Part shown: one piece after another, positions 55,487 to 64,000 of the stretch
Layout of the letters: the number at the start of each line of letters is the position of its first letter
Position numbering within the stretch: position 1 is the first letter of the stretch
Notes under the pieces: model-generated
The model's database searches: none
The model's input: the letters and a program-made list of their open reading frames with translations, nothing else
Told to the model about the DNA's origin: nothing
Position numbers and translations under genes: made by a program
From: Psychromonas aquimarina ATCC BAA-1526
GTDB taxonomy: Bacteria > Pseudomonadota > Gammaproteobacteria > Enterobacterales > Psychromonadaceae
NCBI RefSeq assembly: GCF_000428725.1
Contig: NZ_AUAM01000008.1
Coordinates: forward strand, 1-64,000
Length of the DNA stretch: 64,000 nucleotides
Direction: 5' to 3'

Positions 55487-56557
55487 TTAAAGTGTCATGG
55501 GTAAATAGATAAGAAATTCGGTATGCCCTGGTGTGCTCCGGCATTCAATACGTCCGTTATGCTGCTTAATCAGCTCCTGTGCAATAGACAGGCCAAGCCC
55601 TGTGCCGTCACTTCTTCCGGTTACCATGGGGTAAAAAAGCGTGTCTTTTAACTGACTGGGAATGCCCGGCCCGTTGTCGATAATTTTAATTTCCGTTGCC
55701 AGGCGCTGCGGCAGCCCGTTAATGGTGACTTGATGTGCAGTGCGTGTGCGCAGGGTTATCTGCCCCCCGTGTCTGTTGTCCGGCATTAGCGCCTGTACAG
55801 CATTTTGAATAATATTCAAAAATGCCTGCTGCAGCTGATCGGACTGCATTTCAAAATCGGGGATGCTTGGATCGTAATCCTGATGGATTGTAATATGCTC
55901 AGGCAGATCCAGCTGTACTAATTTACGCACTTTTTCGAGTACCGAATGAATATTATCTGCGGCGCGCAGGCCCATTTTCTGCGGGCCTAACAGGCGGTTT
56001 ACCAGCGCACTCAAGCGGTCTGCCTGCTCAATAATAATCTGGGTAAATTCTTTAAGTTCAGGATCCGCTAATTCACTTTCTAATAACTGTGCCGCGCCGC
56101 GTAATCCGCCTAATGGGTTTTTTATTTCATGAGCAAGTCCGCGTACCAGTTCCTGGGCCGCTTTCTGCTGGTGCTCCTGGTAATAGACCTGACTGAATTT
56201 GCGCTGCTGCTCAATACAGCGCATTTCAATAATGGCATGCTGCTTATTATCGAAGTTCAGGTGGGTTGCGCTTAAAGCAATTAGAGTAGGTAAACCATCA
56301 ATCAGTAAAGTGACTTCATTTTCGGTAAAAGCACTTTTACTTATAAACAGTCTTTCAATTGAAGCCGGATTAAAATGGTAATGCGCCGCCAGCTGCTGCA
56401 GACTCTGCTGGTAGAGGCGCTGGGTACTTTGTGATAATAATAATTCACTGGCCGGATTGGCATAAATCAGCTTCAGTTCAGAGCTGATTACAACAAAAGC
56501 AGTATTTGCTTCTTCGAGTATTGCTAAAGGAAAATCTACTGCCTGGCTGCTTAACAT
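55487..56557 (-). CDS. glnL: nitrogen sensor kinase NtrB
   Basis: A 356 aa cytoplasmic two-component kinase/phosphatase that is controlled by PII and phosphorylates NtrC under nitrogen limitation. A PAS domain (about 10-120) precedes the H-box AHEIKNPLGGLRGAAQLLE (His about 141), the N-box NIIQNAVQAL and the G-boxes DNGPGIP and GTGLGLSIAQ. Length is as in E. coli (349 aa). Between the DUF4124 gene and ntrC. Confidence 0.96.
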   Translation of the reverse strand: MLSSQAVDFPLAILEEANTAFVVISSELKLIYANPASELLLSQSTQRLYQQSLQQLAAHYHFNPASIERLFISKSAFTENEVTLLIDGLPTLIALSATHLNFDNKQHAIIEMRCIEQQRKFSQVYYQEHQQKAAQELVRGLAHEIKNPLGGLRGAAQLLESELADPELKEFTQIIIEQADRLSALVNRLLGPQKMGLRAADNIHSVLEKVRKLVQLDLPEHITIHQDYDPSIPDFEMQSDQLQQAFLNIIQNAVQALMPDNRHGGQITLRTRTAHQVTINGLPQRLATEIKIIDNGPGIPSQLKDTLFYPMVTGRSDGTGLGLSIAQELIKQHNGRIECRSTPGHTEFLIYLPMTL

Positions 56558-56569
56558 TATTACCTTTCA

Positions 56570-57136
56570 TTAATTAATATTGGCTTTTAGGACTCCAACA
56601 GTTGCGCGTTGAAGATGAACTGTGACTATCTGTGTTTTAGCCAGCACATTCCCTTTTTCATCAAGCAGGTGAACCTGTACCTGATGTGTTCCCCTGTCGA
56701 TATTTCTAGCACTCATTGTCGGAGATATCTGCGGACTGCCTAAGGCTTTTCCGTCTAAATACAGCTGCAGTTTCTGAGTATTTTCTTTTTCCGGTGTTGT
56801 TTTTACATGCACGTTGATTGTGCCGTCGTTACTGCGTAACGCCATATCATCCTGCGGTGATGTTATGGTTGCCTGATACTCGACAGCCGGTTCACTGTCT
56901 GCAAATTCATCATCCAGTGATAAATCGTTATCTTCACTGTCTGTTTTCAGTGCCGTGTCACTGGAAAATAAGTTTTCGTTTTTTACTGTGACCTCTTCAG
57001 TGCCGGGGACTGCCGTATCTGAAAAATGGCTGTTACCGTCTTCATCAATCCAGTGATAAATTTTAGTCTCTGCTGCTGTAACAATAGATGAACAAAGAAA
57101 AATTAAAGCTGCCGTGCAAAAAGTTGAATATTTCAT
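56570..57136 (-). CDS. DUF4124 domain-containing exported protein
   Basis: A 188 aa protein with a signal peptide (cleavage about residue 21-22, VTA|AE). The mature part begins with the DUF4124 motif KIYHWIDEDGNSHFSD, followed by an acidic linker and a C-terminal beta-sandwich-like region (about 85-185). The periplasmic function is unknown. Its position between glnA and ntrB is common in marine gammaproteobacteria and does not by itself prove a nitrogen role. The glnA terminator lies just upstream, so it may have its own promoter or depend on readthrough. Confidence 0.85.
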   Translation of the reverse strand: MKYSTFCTAALIFLCSSIVTAAETKIYHWIDEDGNSHFSDTAVPGTEEVTVKNENLFSSDTALKTDSEDNDLSLDDEFADSEPAVEYQATITSPQDDMALRSNDGTINVHVKTTPEKENTQKLQLYLDGKALGSPQISPTMSARNIDRGTHQVQVHLLDEKGNVLAKTQIVTVHLQRATVGVLKANIN

Positions 57137-57194
57137 AATTAAAACCCCAAATACAATTGATTTAATTGTGAGCCATCATTGTATTTTAGGCAAT

Positions 57195-57220
57195 AAAAAA
57201 CCCGCTTTGCTGCGGGCTTT
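57195..57220 (-). terminator. rho-independent terminator of glnA
   Basis: Read on the minus strand: AAAGCCCGC-AGCAAA-GCGGGTTTTTT, a 9-bp stem (one G-U) followed by a T-tract. It lies about 145 nt after the glnA stop and before the DUF4124 gene, so glnA can be transcribed alone, as in enterics. Confidence 0.9.
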
Positions 57221-57362
57221 ATCACTCGAAGCGCCGAATTAATCTATCAAACACTTTGAATTAACTTAAAAAGTCGAACTAAACCGTTCTGAAGTAACCA
57301 GATTCTTGTGCATTGACTGCCTGCTTGAAGTCAGCCTCAAGCAGGCAGTGCAGTCGAATTGA
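57221..57362 (-). ncRNA. structured glnA 3' untranslated region, possible GlnZ-like sRNA
   Basis: Between the glnA stop and its terminator are about 140 nt with one perfect 13-bp hairpin (arms 57316-57328 and 57337-57349, ACTGCCTGCTTGA, loop 8 nt). Together with the terminator stem this is the layout of a 3'-UTR-derived small RNA. Enterobacteria make such a RNA (GlnZ) from glnA. Here there is only structure and position; sequence homology was not tested. Confidence 0.35.
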
Positions 57363-58781
57363 TTATACGCTGTAGTACAGATCGAATTCTTTTGGATGCG
57401 TTGCTTGAGAAACAGCTTCACATTCAGCAGTTTTAAGCTCAATGTATGCATCGATTGCATCATTTGACATTACGCCGCCTTCAAGAAGGAAGTCACGGTC
57501 AGCATCAAGTGCAGCCAGTGCTTCTTCAAAAGAAACAGCTACCTGCGGGATTGAATCCGCTTCTTCTTTAGGAAGATCGTATAGATCTTTATCTAATGCT
57601 TCACCCGGGTGGATCTTGTTTTTAATTCCGTCAAGGCCGGCCATTAACATTACAGAGAATGCTAAGTAAGGATTTGCTGTCGGGTCAGGGAAACGCACTT
57701 CGATACGGCTTGCTTTCGGGTTTGGTACCACTGGGATACGGATAGAAGCACTACGGTTTGCCGCAGAGTAAGCCAGCATAACTGGCGCTTCAAAATGCGG
57801 GATAAGACGCTTGTACGAGTTAGTTGATGCGTTAGCAAATGCATTGATTGCTTTAGCATGCTTGATGATACCGCCGATGTAGAACAGTGCCATTTCAGAA
57901 AGACCGCCGTACTGATCACCGGAGAAAAGGTTAACGCCGTCTTTACCTAGAGACTGGTGACAGTGCATACCAGAGCCGTTATCACCAACAAGCGGTTTAG
58001 GCATAAATGTAGCTGTCTGACCGAATGCGTGTGCAACATTGTGTACAACGTATTTGTAGATTTGGATCTCATCGGCTTTTTCAACGATAGTGTTGAAACG
58101 GCAGGCGATCTCATTCTGGCCGGCTGTTGCTACTTCATGGTGATGTGCTTCAACAACAAGGCCCATCTCTTCCATAATTAAACACATAGCAGAGCGGATG
58201 TTTTGAGCTGAATCAACAGGTGCTACCGGGAAGTAGCCGCCTTTAATACCAGGGCGGTGGCCTGTATTACCGTCTTCGTATGAAGTACCCGAGTTCCAGG
58301 CTGCTTCTTTAGCATCGATTGAGTAGAAAGAACCGGCAATGCTGTTACCGTATTTTACGTCGTCAAACAGGAAGAATTCCGGCTCAGGACCAAATAGAAT
58401 GGTATCAGCCAGGCCCGTTGAGCGCATGTATGCTTCAGCGCGTTTAGCAACTGAACGCGGATCACGGTCATAACCCTGCATCGTTTTAGGCTCTAAAACG
58501 TCACAGCGCAGGTTAAGAGTTAAGTCATCAGTGAACGGGTCGATAACAGCTGTTTCAGGAGCCGGCATTAATACCATGTCTGAATCTTGAATGCCTTTCC
58601 AGCCGGCGATTGAAGAACCATCAAACATTTTACCTTCTTCAAAGAAGTCTTCATCGAGCTGGTGGAATGGAACTGATACGTGTTGCTCTTTACCGTGTGT
58701 ATCAGTAAAGCGTAAATCAACGAATTTTACATCCTGCTCTTTGATTAGATCAAGAACGTCTTGTGCTGTTTGTACTGACAT
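57363..58781 (-). CDS. glnA: glutamine synthetase type I
   Basis: A 472 aa enzyme (E. coli 469) that makes glutamine from glutamate, ammonia and ATP, as a cytoplasmic dodecamer. Landmarks: [27 protein letters not shown] start, GSSIAGW, the metal/glutamate-binding [19 protein letters not shown], and NRSASIRIP. The adenylylation loop with its Tyr (about residue 400, DLYDLPKEE) shows it is the GS-beta type controlled by GlnE. The start at 58781 follows GAGGTT at 8 nt; the longer frame to 58844 is in the leader. Confidence 0.97.
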   Translation of the reverse strand: MSVQTAQDVLDLIKEQDVKFVDLRFTDTHGKEQHVSVPFHQLDEDFFEEGKMFDGSSIAGWKGIQDSDMVLMPAPETAVIDPFTDDLTLNLRCDVLEPKTMQGYDRDPRSVAKRAEAYMRSTGLADTILFGPEPEFFLFDDVKYGNSIAGSFYSIDAKEAAWNSGTSYEDGNTGHRPGIKGGYFPVAPVDSAQNIRSAMCLIMEEMGLVVEAHHHEVATAGQNEIACRFNTIVEKADEIQIYKYVVHNVAHAFGQTATFMPKPLVGDNGSGMHCHQSLGKDGVNLFSGDQYGGLSEMALFYIGGIIKHAKAINAFANASTNSYKRLIPHFEAPVMLAYSAANRSASIRIPVVPNPKASRIEVRFPDPTANPYLAFSVMLMAGLDGIKNKIHPGEALDKDLYDLPKEEADSIPQVAVSFEEALAALDADRDFLLEGGVMSNDAIDAYIELKTAECEAVSQATHPKEFDLYYSV

Positions 58782-58846
58782 GTTTAGAACCTCAATTGAC
58801 ATCAAAATGATGAATAACCATAACAAAAATAATTTATGACACAAGT

Positions 58847-58864
58847 AAGCTAAAATCGTGCCAA
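58847..58864 (-). promoter_or_regulatory. sigma-54 promoter of glnA
   Basis: The minus strand reads TTGGCACGATTTTAGCTT, with GG and GC at correct -24/-12 spacing; E. coli glnAp2 is TTGGCACAGATTTCGCTT by memory. The predicted start near 58837 leaves a leader of about 55 nt. Confidence 0.85.
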
Positions 58865-58927
58865 CTTGGAAATCTCTTGTTTTATCGACCTTTATTGTGA
58901 GTATCAGTTAATTATCCGTCAAATAGG

Positions 58928-58942
58928 GCACCAAGTTGGTGC
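58928..58942. promoter_or_regulatory. NtrC binding site 1 (strong)
   Basis: GCACCAAGTTGGTGC is a perfect 7-bp palindrome with 1-bp centre and matches the NtrC consensus. It lies about 95-100 bp upstream of the sigma-54 start, a typical enhancer position. Confidence 0.88.
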
Positions 58943-58948
58943 ATTGGT

Positions 58949-58963
58949 GCCCCTGGTTGGTGC
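58949..58963. promoter_or_regulatory. NtrC binding site 2 (degenerate)
   Basis: GCCCCTGGTTGGTGC has one perfect half (TTGGTGC) and one degenerate half. Its centre is 21 bp from site 1, two helical turns, so NtrC dimers would lie on the same face and could bind cooperatively. Confidence 0.7.
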
Positions 58964-59079
58964 TTTGCACTAATATGATCGCTTTCGGCAGAGAAAAATG
59001 CATAAATGCAGCAGATATCCTAATTGTGACCGAGTTAAAACTTTCTATTTTTGAAATTATGGTTACAATGTGCGCGTTT

Positions 59080-59142
59080 ATACCAATTAGATAAGTTCAG
59101 CGCGGGAAACTGCTTCCGCTGCTAGATTCATCTAATTGGTAT
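59080..59142 (+). repeat. long inverted repeat in the typA leader
   Basis: Perfect 13-bp arms ATACCAATTAGAT (59080-59092) and ATCTAATTGGTAT (59130-59142) enclose 37 bp that contain an inner GGAA...TTCC hairpin; TTTTATTA follows. It ends 30 nt before the typA ATG. It could be an attenuator or leader structure, or a palindromic intergenic repeat; similar ACCAATT-type repeats are frequent in marine gammaproteobacteria. Confidence 0.75.
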
Positions 59143-59172
59143 TTTTATTAATAGTTACTTTTGAGGCGCATC

Positions 59173-60996
59173 ATGTCGTTAGATAAATTAAGAAATATTG
59201 CCATTATTGCTCACGTTGACCATGGTAAAACTACCCTTGTTGATAAACTGTTAGAGCAGTCTGGAACATTAGATTCACGCGGCGGCTCTGAAGAGCGCGT
59301 AATGGACTCTAACGATTTAGAGAAAGAGCGTGGTATTACCATCCTTGCTAAAAACACTGCGATTGAGTGGAACGACTACCATATCAATATCGTAGATACT
59401 CCTGGACACGCCGATTTTGGTGGTGAAGTAGAGCGTATCATGTCTATGGTAGACAGTGTTTGTCTTATTGTTGATGCTGTTGACGGCCCGATGCCGCAGA
59501 CTCGTTTTGTAACGCAAAAAGCATTTGCACACGGTTTGAAACCGATTGTTGTTATTAACAAAATCGATAAACCAGGTGCCCGCCCTGAATGGGTTATGGA
59601 TCAGGTATTTGATCTGTTTGACAATCTTGGTGCAACTGATGAACAGCTAGACTTCCAGGTTGTTTACGCATCTGCGTTAAACGGCTGGGCAAGCACAGAG
59701 TCTCCAGAAAAAACTGAAAACATGGAACCGTTATTCCAGGCTATTGTTGATGGTGTTGATGCACCGGAAGGCGACCGTGACGGTGATTTCCAGATGCAGA
59801 TTTCACAGCTTGACTACAACTCCTATGTTGGTGTTATCGGTGTCGGCCGTGTAATGCGCGGCAGCGTTAAAGTTAACCAGCAGGTAACTGTTGTCGGCAG
59901 TGACGGTAAAGAGCGTAAAGGTAAAGTTGGTCAGGTATTAGGTTACTTAGGTCTTGAGCGTCATGACGTTGAGCTGGCACAAGCCGGTGACATCATTGCA
60001 ATCAGTGGTTTAGGTGAGCTGAAAATTTCTGATACGATTTGTGATCAAAACAATGTTGAAGCCATGCCTCCGCTGAGTGTTGATGAGCCAACGGTTACCA
60101 TGACTTTCCAGGTAAACACGTCACCATTCTGTGGTAAAGAAGGTAAATACGTCACTTCACGTAATATCCTTGAGCGTTTACAGAAAGAATTAGTACATAA
60201 CGTTGCGCTTAAAGTTGAAGAAACTGATGATCCGGATAAATTCAAAGTATCCGGCCGTGGTGAACTGCACCTGGGTATCTTAATCGAAAATATGCGTCGT
60301 GAAGGTTACGAGCTGGCTGTATCTCGTCCTGAAGTTATCGAACGTATGGTTGACGGTCAGCTGCAGGAGCCGATGGAAACATTAACGGTTGACGTTGAAG
60401 ATGAGCACCAGGGTTCTGTAATGGAACAGTTAGGTATCCGTAAAGCGGAACTAACTAATATGACGCCGGACGGTAAAGGCCGTGTACGTTTAGACTTTAT
60501 GATTCCAAGCCGCGGTTTAATCGGTTTCCAGACTGAATTTATGACATTAACCTCTGGTTCTGGTCTTCTGTACCATTCATTTGATCACTACGGCCCGCAC
60601 AAAGGCGGTACAATTGGTCAGCGTCAGAATGGTGTACTGATTTCTAACGGTACTGGTAAAGCGGTAACTTACTCGCTGTTTACACTGCAGGAGCGTGGTC
60701 GTCTGTTTATCGGTCATGGTGCAGAAGCATACGAAGGTATGATTATCGGTATTCATAACCGTGCTAACGATTTAACAGTAAACTGTTTACGTGGTAAGCA
60801 GCTGACTAACGTTCGTGCATCGGGTACAGATGACGCACAGACACTTTCTCCTGAAATTAAATTAACGCTTGAGCAGGCGCTTGAATTTATCGATGTAGAT
60901 GAGTTAGTGGAAGTAACACCGGAAAGCATTCGTATCCGTAAGAAGCTTCTTACAGAAAACGAACGTAAACGTGCTGCGCGTCCAGCTAAAGCTTAA
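59173..60996 (+). CDS. typA: ribosome-associated translational GTPase TypA/BipA
   Basis: A 607 aa elongation-factor-like GTPase that acts on 50S assembly and stress responses, including low-temperature growth, in E. coli. G1 [10 protein letters not shown]3 [10 protein letters not shown] and G4 [13 protein letters not shown] are present; domains II, III, V and the C-terminal domain ([20 protein letters not shown]) follow. Start at ATG 59173 (GAGGCG 5-6 nt before); four extra codons to 59161 are not conserved. Divergent from glnA, as in E. coli. A terminator follows. Confidence 0.97.
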   Translation: MSLDKLRNIAIIAHVDHGKTTLVDKLLEQSGTLDSRGGSEERVMDSNDLEKERGITILAKNTAIEWNDYHINIVDTPGHADFGGEVERIMSMVDSVCLIVDAVDGPMPQTRFVTQKAFAHGLKPIVVINKIDKPGARPEWVMDQVFDLFDNLGATDEQLDFQVVYASALNGWASTESPEKTENMEPLFQAIVDGVDAPEGDRDGDFQMQISQLDYNSYVGVIGVGRVMRGSVKVNQQVTVVGSDGKERKGKVGQVLGYLGLERHDVELAQAGDIIAISGLGELKISDTICDQNNVEAMPPLSVDEPTVTMTFQVNTSPFCGKEGKYVTSRNILERLQKELVHNVALKVEETDDPDKFKVSGRGELHLGILIENMRREGYELAVSRPEVIERMVDGQLQEPMETLTVDVEDEHQGSVMEQLGIRKAELTNMTPDGKGRVRLDFMIPSRGLIGFQTEFMTLTSGSGLLYHSFDHYGPHKGGTIGQRQNGVLISNGTGKAVTYSLFTLQERGRLFIGHGAEAYEGMIIGIHNRANDLTVNCLRGKQLTNVRASGTDDAQTLSPEIKLTLEQALEFIDVDELVEVTPESIRIRKKLLTENERKRAARPAKA

Positions 60997-61019
60997 TTAG
61001 TTAGAAATAACTGATTAAT

Positions 61020-61049
61020 AAGGTCTTACTTCGGTAAGGCCTTTTTTTT
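61020..61049 (+). terminator. rho-independent terminator of typA
   Basis: A 10-bp stem (AAGGTCTTAC with GTAAGGCCTT, one G-U) closed by a TTCG tetraloop and followed by eight T. It lies 24 nt after typA. Confidence 0.95.
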
Positions 61050-61102
61050 ATCTATAATTTAAAGGTATAGTGAGAGAATGCTAACTAGTAAGGACTGCGC
61101 AG

Positions 61103-61963
61103 ATGGATAAGCAATTTGTTTTCGATAAGGCTAAGACGGTATATTCGTACTTAATATTTCTACTGCACCGCTGTCAGCAGGATAATATTAAGGTACCGGC
61201 AGGGCACCTTGCCTACGTCACTCTATTATCCATAGTTCCCTGCTTGGCTGTTGTTTTTTATATGCTTTCTGCCTTCCCTATGTTCTCTGAGCTGAATGAA
61301 ATTATAGAAGATCTTATTTATAACAACTTTGTACCGACATCCGGTGACGCCATTAAAGTACATATGAGCGGTTTTATTGAAAATACCAAAAAGATGAGCA
61401 TGATGGGTATTGCATCACTGATCGTGATCGCTTTACTGCTTATCTCTACTATCGACCAGACGATTAACCGTATCTGGCGCTGTACCAATAAACGCCCCAG
61501 GGTACAGGCTTTCACTATCTACTGGACGATTCTTAGTCTTGGTCCGATTATTATCGGCGGCAGTATTGCTTTAAGTTCTTATCTTTTTACTATTGTTCAG
61601 ACGGATGGTTTTCTTTCGGCTGGACAAAGGCTGCTGAGTTTTATGCCCTTTGTTTTTTCCTGGTTAGCTTTTGCCGGCGTGTATAACCTGGTGCCGCATC
61701 AGCGGGTCAGTTTCCGTTATGCTTTAACCGGTGGTTTTGTGGCTGCCGTTTTATTCTCCTTAGCGACCGATCTGTTCTCTTTATATATTACTAATTTCCC
61801 GTCACAGCAGATCATATACGGTGCGCTTGCGGTTATCCCTATTCTTTTTGTATGGATATATTTCAGCTGGTTAATTGTCTTAATAGGCGCAGAGGTGACT
61901 GCAACATTAGACGAATTTTCAAATAAAAAAACAGTACAAGCAGATCTTGGAGCGGAAATATGA
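61103..61963 (+). CDS. YihY family inner-membrane protein
   Basis: A 286 aa protein of the YihY/BrkB-like family with six predicted membrane segments (about 36-56, 95-115, 140-160, 182-200, 212-230, 245-265). The motifs [17 protein letters not shown] and [10 protein letters not shown] are typical. An older annotation as ribonuclease BN belongs to another protein. The gene is coupled to dtd by an ATGA overlap, the order seen in many gammaproteobacteria. Function unknown. Confidence 0.88.
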   Translation: MDKQFVFDKAKTVYSYLIFLLHRCQQDNIKVPAGHLAYVTLLSIVPCLAVVFYMLSAFPMFSELNEIIEDLIYNNFVPTSGDAIKVHMSGFIENTKKMSMMGIASLIVIALLLISTIDQTINRIWRCTNKRPRVQAFTIYWTILSLGPIIIGGSIALSSYLFTIVQTDGFLSAGQRLLSFMPFVFSWLAFAGVYNLVPHQRVSFRYALTGGFVAAVLFSLATDLFSLYITNFPSQQIIYGALAVIPILFVWIYFSWLIVLIGAEVTATLDEFSNKKTVQADLGAEI

Positions 61964-62397
61964 TTGCCCTTATTCAGCGTGTCAGCCATGCAAATGTGGA
62001 TGTCGCCGGTAAAACTGTTGGGAAAATTGACGGCGGTTTATTAGTTTTATTAGGCGTCGAAAAAGATGATGATGAAAAAAAATGTAAACGTCTGGCTGAA
62101 CGGGTACTCGCTTATCGGATATTTTCCGACAGTGAAGATAAAATGAACCTTAACGTGCAGCAGGCCGGCGGCAGTTTGTTAGTTGTCTCTCAGTTCACTC
62201 TGGCCGCCGATACAAAAAAAGGTAACCGCCCGGGGTTTTCTTATGGTGCTTTGCCGCAGGAAGCGGAGCGTCTCTATGAACTGTTTAATAAAAACTGTGC
62301 TGATACGGGCATCAAGGTAGAAAGCGGTGAGTTTGCCGCCGATATGCAGGTTTCTTCAACTAATGACGGACCAGTGACATTCTGGCTGCAGGTATAA
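61960..62397 (+). CDS. dtd: D-aminoacyl-tRNA deacylase
   Basis: 145 aa, the E. coli length. It removes D-amino acids (and glycine mischarged on tRNA(Ala)) from tRNA. The active-site motifs [17 protein letters not shown] and the C-terminal [11 protein letters not shown] (cis Gly-Pro) are present. It overlaps the yihY stop by 4 nt. Confidence 0.95.
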   Translation: MIALIQRVSHANVDVAGKTVGKIDGGLLVLLGVEKDDDEKKCKRLAERVLAYRIFSDSEDKMNLNVQQAGGSLLVVSQFTLAADTKKGNRPGFSYGALPQEAERLYELFNKNCADTGIKVESGEFAADMQVSSTNDGPVTFWLQV

Positions 62398-62478
62398 ATA
62401 CAGCTTTGTTTCTTTTTTGTTAAACTTATCGCATAGTACGCTGTCTATACGGTTCATTTCTTAATATGAGATTTATAC

Positions 62479-64000
62479 ATGTTACCTGTTAACTTCCTTA
62501 CCCTGATGTTCAGCTGCTTTGCTTTATGCTTTTCTTCATTGCTGTCTGCCTCCGACAAAAATAATACTGAGTCCACTATGAAATCTTTTGAAATTATCAA
62601 TGAGTCGATTAAACAGAGCCCCAATGATAATCGCCGTTATCAGAAGATTCGTTTAAGCAACTCCCTTGAAGTATTACTGGTGTCAGATCCGGATTTAGAA
62701 AACAGCTCTGCGTCGTTATCGGTACCTGTGGGAAGCATGCATAATCCGGAGAGTCAGCTTGGTCTGGCGCATTATTTAGAGCATATGCTTTTTCTCGGCT
62801 CCGAGCGTTACCCGGTAATCAATGAATACAGTAAGTTTATGAGTCAGCATGGCGGTTATACTAATGCTTACACTTCTCAGGAGAGCACTGTTTACGGTTT
62901 TGAAGTTAATGATAACTCTTTTGAGGAAGCCTTAGACCGCCTCGGTGATGTTATGCGCGCACCATTGTTAGATGAAAAATATGCAGAAAAAGAAAGGCAT
63001 ACGGTAAATGCAGAGCATAAAACCTACTTTGATAACGATATGCGTAAACTTTACGCGCTGCAGCGTTATACCTTAAACCCTGATTATCCAATGGCGCGCT
63101 TCAGTACCGGGGATTTAACTACGCTGACTGATAAGCCGGGCAGTAAACTGCAGCAGGAGCTGGAGCAGTTCTTTGCGGACTACTATTCAGCTAATTTAAT
63201 GAAAGTTGCGCTTACCGGACCGCGTTCAATCGAAGAGCTGCAGAAAGCCGCTAGTGAATACTTAACCCAGATTCCCAATAAAAATGCGCAGAAACCGGTT
63301 ATCGTGACACCTATGCTGACGGCAAAAGAGTTAGCCCTTAAAGTGGAGATGAAACCCACGGCAGACTTGAAGATACTGCAGGTTAATTTTTTAGTGCCTA
63401 GTGTTAAAGACGAATATATGTATCAGCCGGGCGGTTATATCAGCCGTCTGCTCGGCTCTGATCATAAAGGCGGCTTGTCTGATTATCTGCAGAAAGCCGG
63501 TTTAGCTGATTCCGTAATGTCCAGCTTTTATGCGCCGCATAGCGATGAGTATTCGAAATTTTCTATGCAGTTCAAGTTAACCAGCAAAGGATTAAAAGAG
63601 CAGGATACTATCATCGCCAGCTTGTTTGCTTTTATAAATTTAGTTAAAGAACAGGGCATTAATAAACAGCAGTACCAGGAGCAGAAAAAAAGTTTAGATC
63701 AGCGTTTTGAATTTTTAACGAAAAACTCCGGTTTTAATTATGTAATGGCATTATCGGCGAATATGCAGGTTTATCCGAGCCGTGATTTACTGTTTTTTCC
63801 ATATCGCCTGGACAGCTTTAACGAAAAGTTTATCACTCAGGTCTTATCTTATTTAACGCCTGAAAACAGCCGCATTTTTGAATTAAGTCAGCAGGCAAAA
63901 GGCGGAACACAAATCCCATATTATCAGGGAGAGTATGCAAAAAGTGCTGTTTCAATTGAGACCCAGCAGGCCTGGTTAAAGCAGGCTGAAACAATTGAAC
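62479..64000 (+). CDS. exported M16 (insulinase/pitrilysin) family zinc protease, partial
   Basis: An open frame from ATG 62479 that continues past the window end (507 codons seen, no stop or frameshift). A signal peptide (about residues 1-24, LLSAS) leads to an M16 domain with the inverted zinc motif HYLEH and the distal Glu in TVNAEHKTYF, about 75 residues later. Pitrilysin-type enzymes are about 960 aa and digest small peptides in the periplasm; the rest should lie in the next sequence. The ribosome site is weak (GAG 11 nt before). Confidence 0.87.
   Translation, partial: MLPVNFLTLMFSCFALCFSSLLSASDKNNTESTMKSFEIINESIKQSPNDNRRYQKIRLSNSLEVLLVSDPDLENSSASLSVPVGSMHNPESQLGLAHYLEHMLFLGSERYPVINEYSKFMSQHGGYTNAYTSQESTVYGFEVNDNSFEEALDRLGDVMRAPLLDEKYAEKERHTVNAEHKTYFDNDMRKLYALQRYTLNPDYPMARFSTGDLTTLTDKPGSKLQQELEQFFADYYSANLMKVALTGPRSIEELQKAASEYLTQIPNKNAQKPVIVTPMLTAKELALKVEMKPTADLKILQVNFLVPSVKDEYMYQPGGYISRLLGSDHKGGLSDYLQKAGLADSVMSSFYAPHSDEYSKFSMQFKLTSKGLKEQDTIIASLFAFINLVKEQGINKQQYQEQKKSLDQRFEFLTKNSGFNYVMALSANMQVYPSRDLLFFPYRLDSFNEKFITQVLSYLTPENSRIFELSQQAKGGTQIPYYQGEYAKSAVSIETQQAWLKQAETIE

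Overview
The window looks like part of the chromosome of a marine, probably psychrophilic gammaproteobacterium. A Psychromonas-like member of the Alteromonadales/Vibrionales neighbourhood is my best guess. This rests on recognisable gammaproteobacterial orthologues (TmcA, RsuA, OMPLA, the OxyR disulfide segment, glnA-ntrB-ntrC, an alpha-operon leader almost like that of E. coli), on a cis/trans fatty-acid isomerase, and on moderate-to-low GC. The genus is inference. Nearly all of the window is intact core genome; no tRNA, rRNA, CRISPR array or complete insertion sequence was seen.

Layout. (1) 1-6.7 kb: dapB, two small conserved genes (DUF2956, DUF1289), cti with a HIT protein, an HDOD protein, a short COG0523 GTPase and yicC. 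(2) 6.7-12 kb: an accessory-looking block placed directly after the 3' end of yicC. It begins with the frameshifted remnant of a tyrosine-recombinase integrase, then a CysB-like regulator, a hairpin terminator, and a convergent three-gene operon of an M20 amidohydrolase and two membrane proteins (one DUF3100). It is bordered by two gene-poor stretches of about 0.4 and 1.1 kb. (3) 12-13.4 kb: a Dcu-family C4-dicarboxylate carrier. (4) 13.6-22.9 kb: a tightly packed five-gene fatty-acid operon (acyl-CoA synthetase, thiolase, FadJ-like protein, acyl-CoA dehydrogenase, and a fused acyltransferase/alpha-beta hydrolase). (5) 22.9-26 kb: a leftward run of tmcA, rsuA and an MGMT-like protein.

(6) 26.1-39.9 kb: the complete S10-spc-alpha supercluster, rpsJ to rplQ, with its promoter and L4-type leader, an internal terminator and promoter between rpsQ and rplN, the short rpmJ, the S4-binding alpha leader before rpsM (GTG start), and a bidirectional terminator shared with oxyR. 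(7) 40-45.3 kb: oxyR divergent from a SieB-family membrane protein, then trmH and a membrane-protein/GTPase pair (DUF2868/DUF3482). (8) 45.6-54 kb: a lipoprotein glycoside hydrolase family 3 enzyme, pldA divergent from recG, an AsmA-like protein and putP. (9) 54-58.8 kb: the nitrogen-control locus glnA-(DUF4124)-ntrB-ntrC, leftward, with a sigma-54 promoter and tandem NtrC sites visible upstream of glnA. (10) 59-64 kb: typA behind a long inverted repeat, then yihY-dtd and the start of an exported M16 (insulinase) protease that runs off the window.

Membrane lipid handling recurs: Cti (double-bond isomerisation), OMPLA (phospholipid hydrolysis), and an operon that can activate, degrade and possibly re-esterify acyl chains. 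The least explained parts are the degraded integrase at yicC with its CysB-like/amidohydrolase neighbours, the acyltransferase-hydrolase fusion, the DUF2868/DUF3482 pair, the structured 3' region of glnA and the inverted repeat before typA. I did not find a clearly new multi-gene defence or mobile system.
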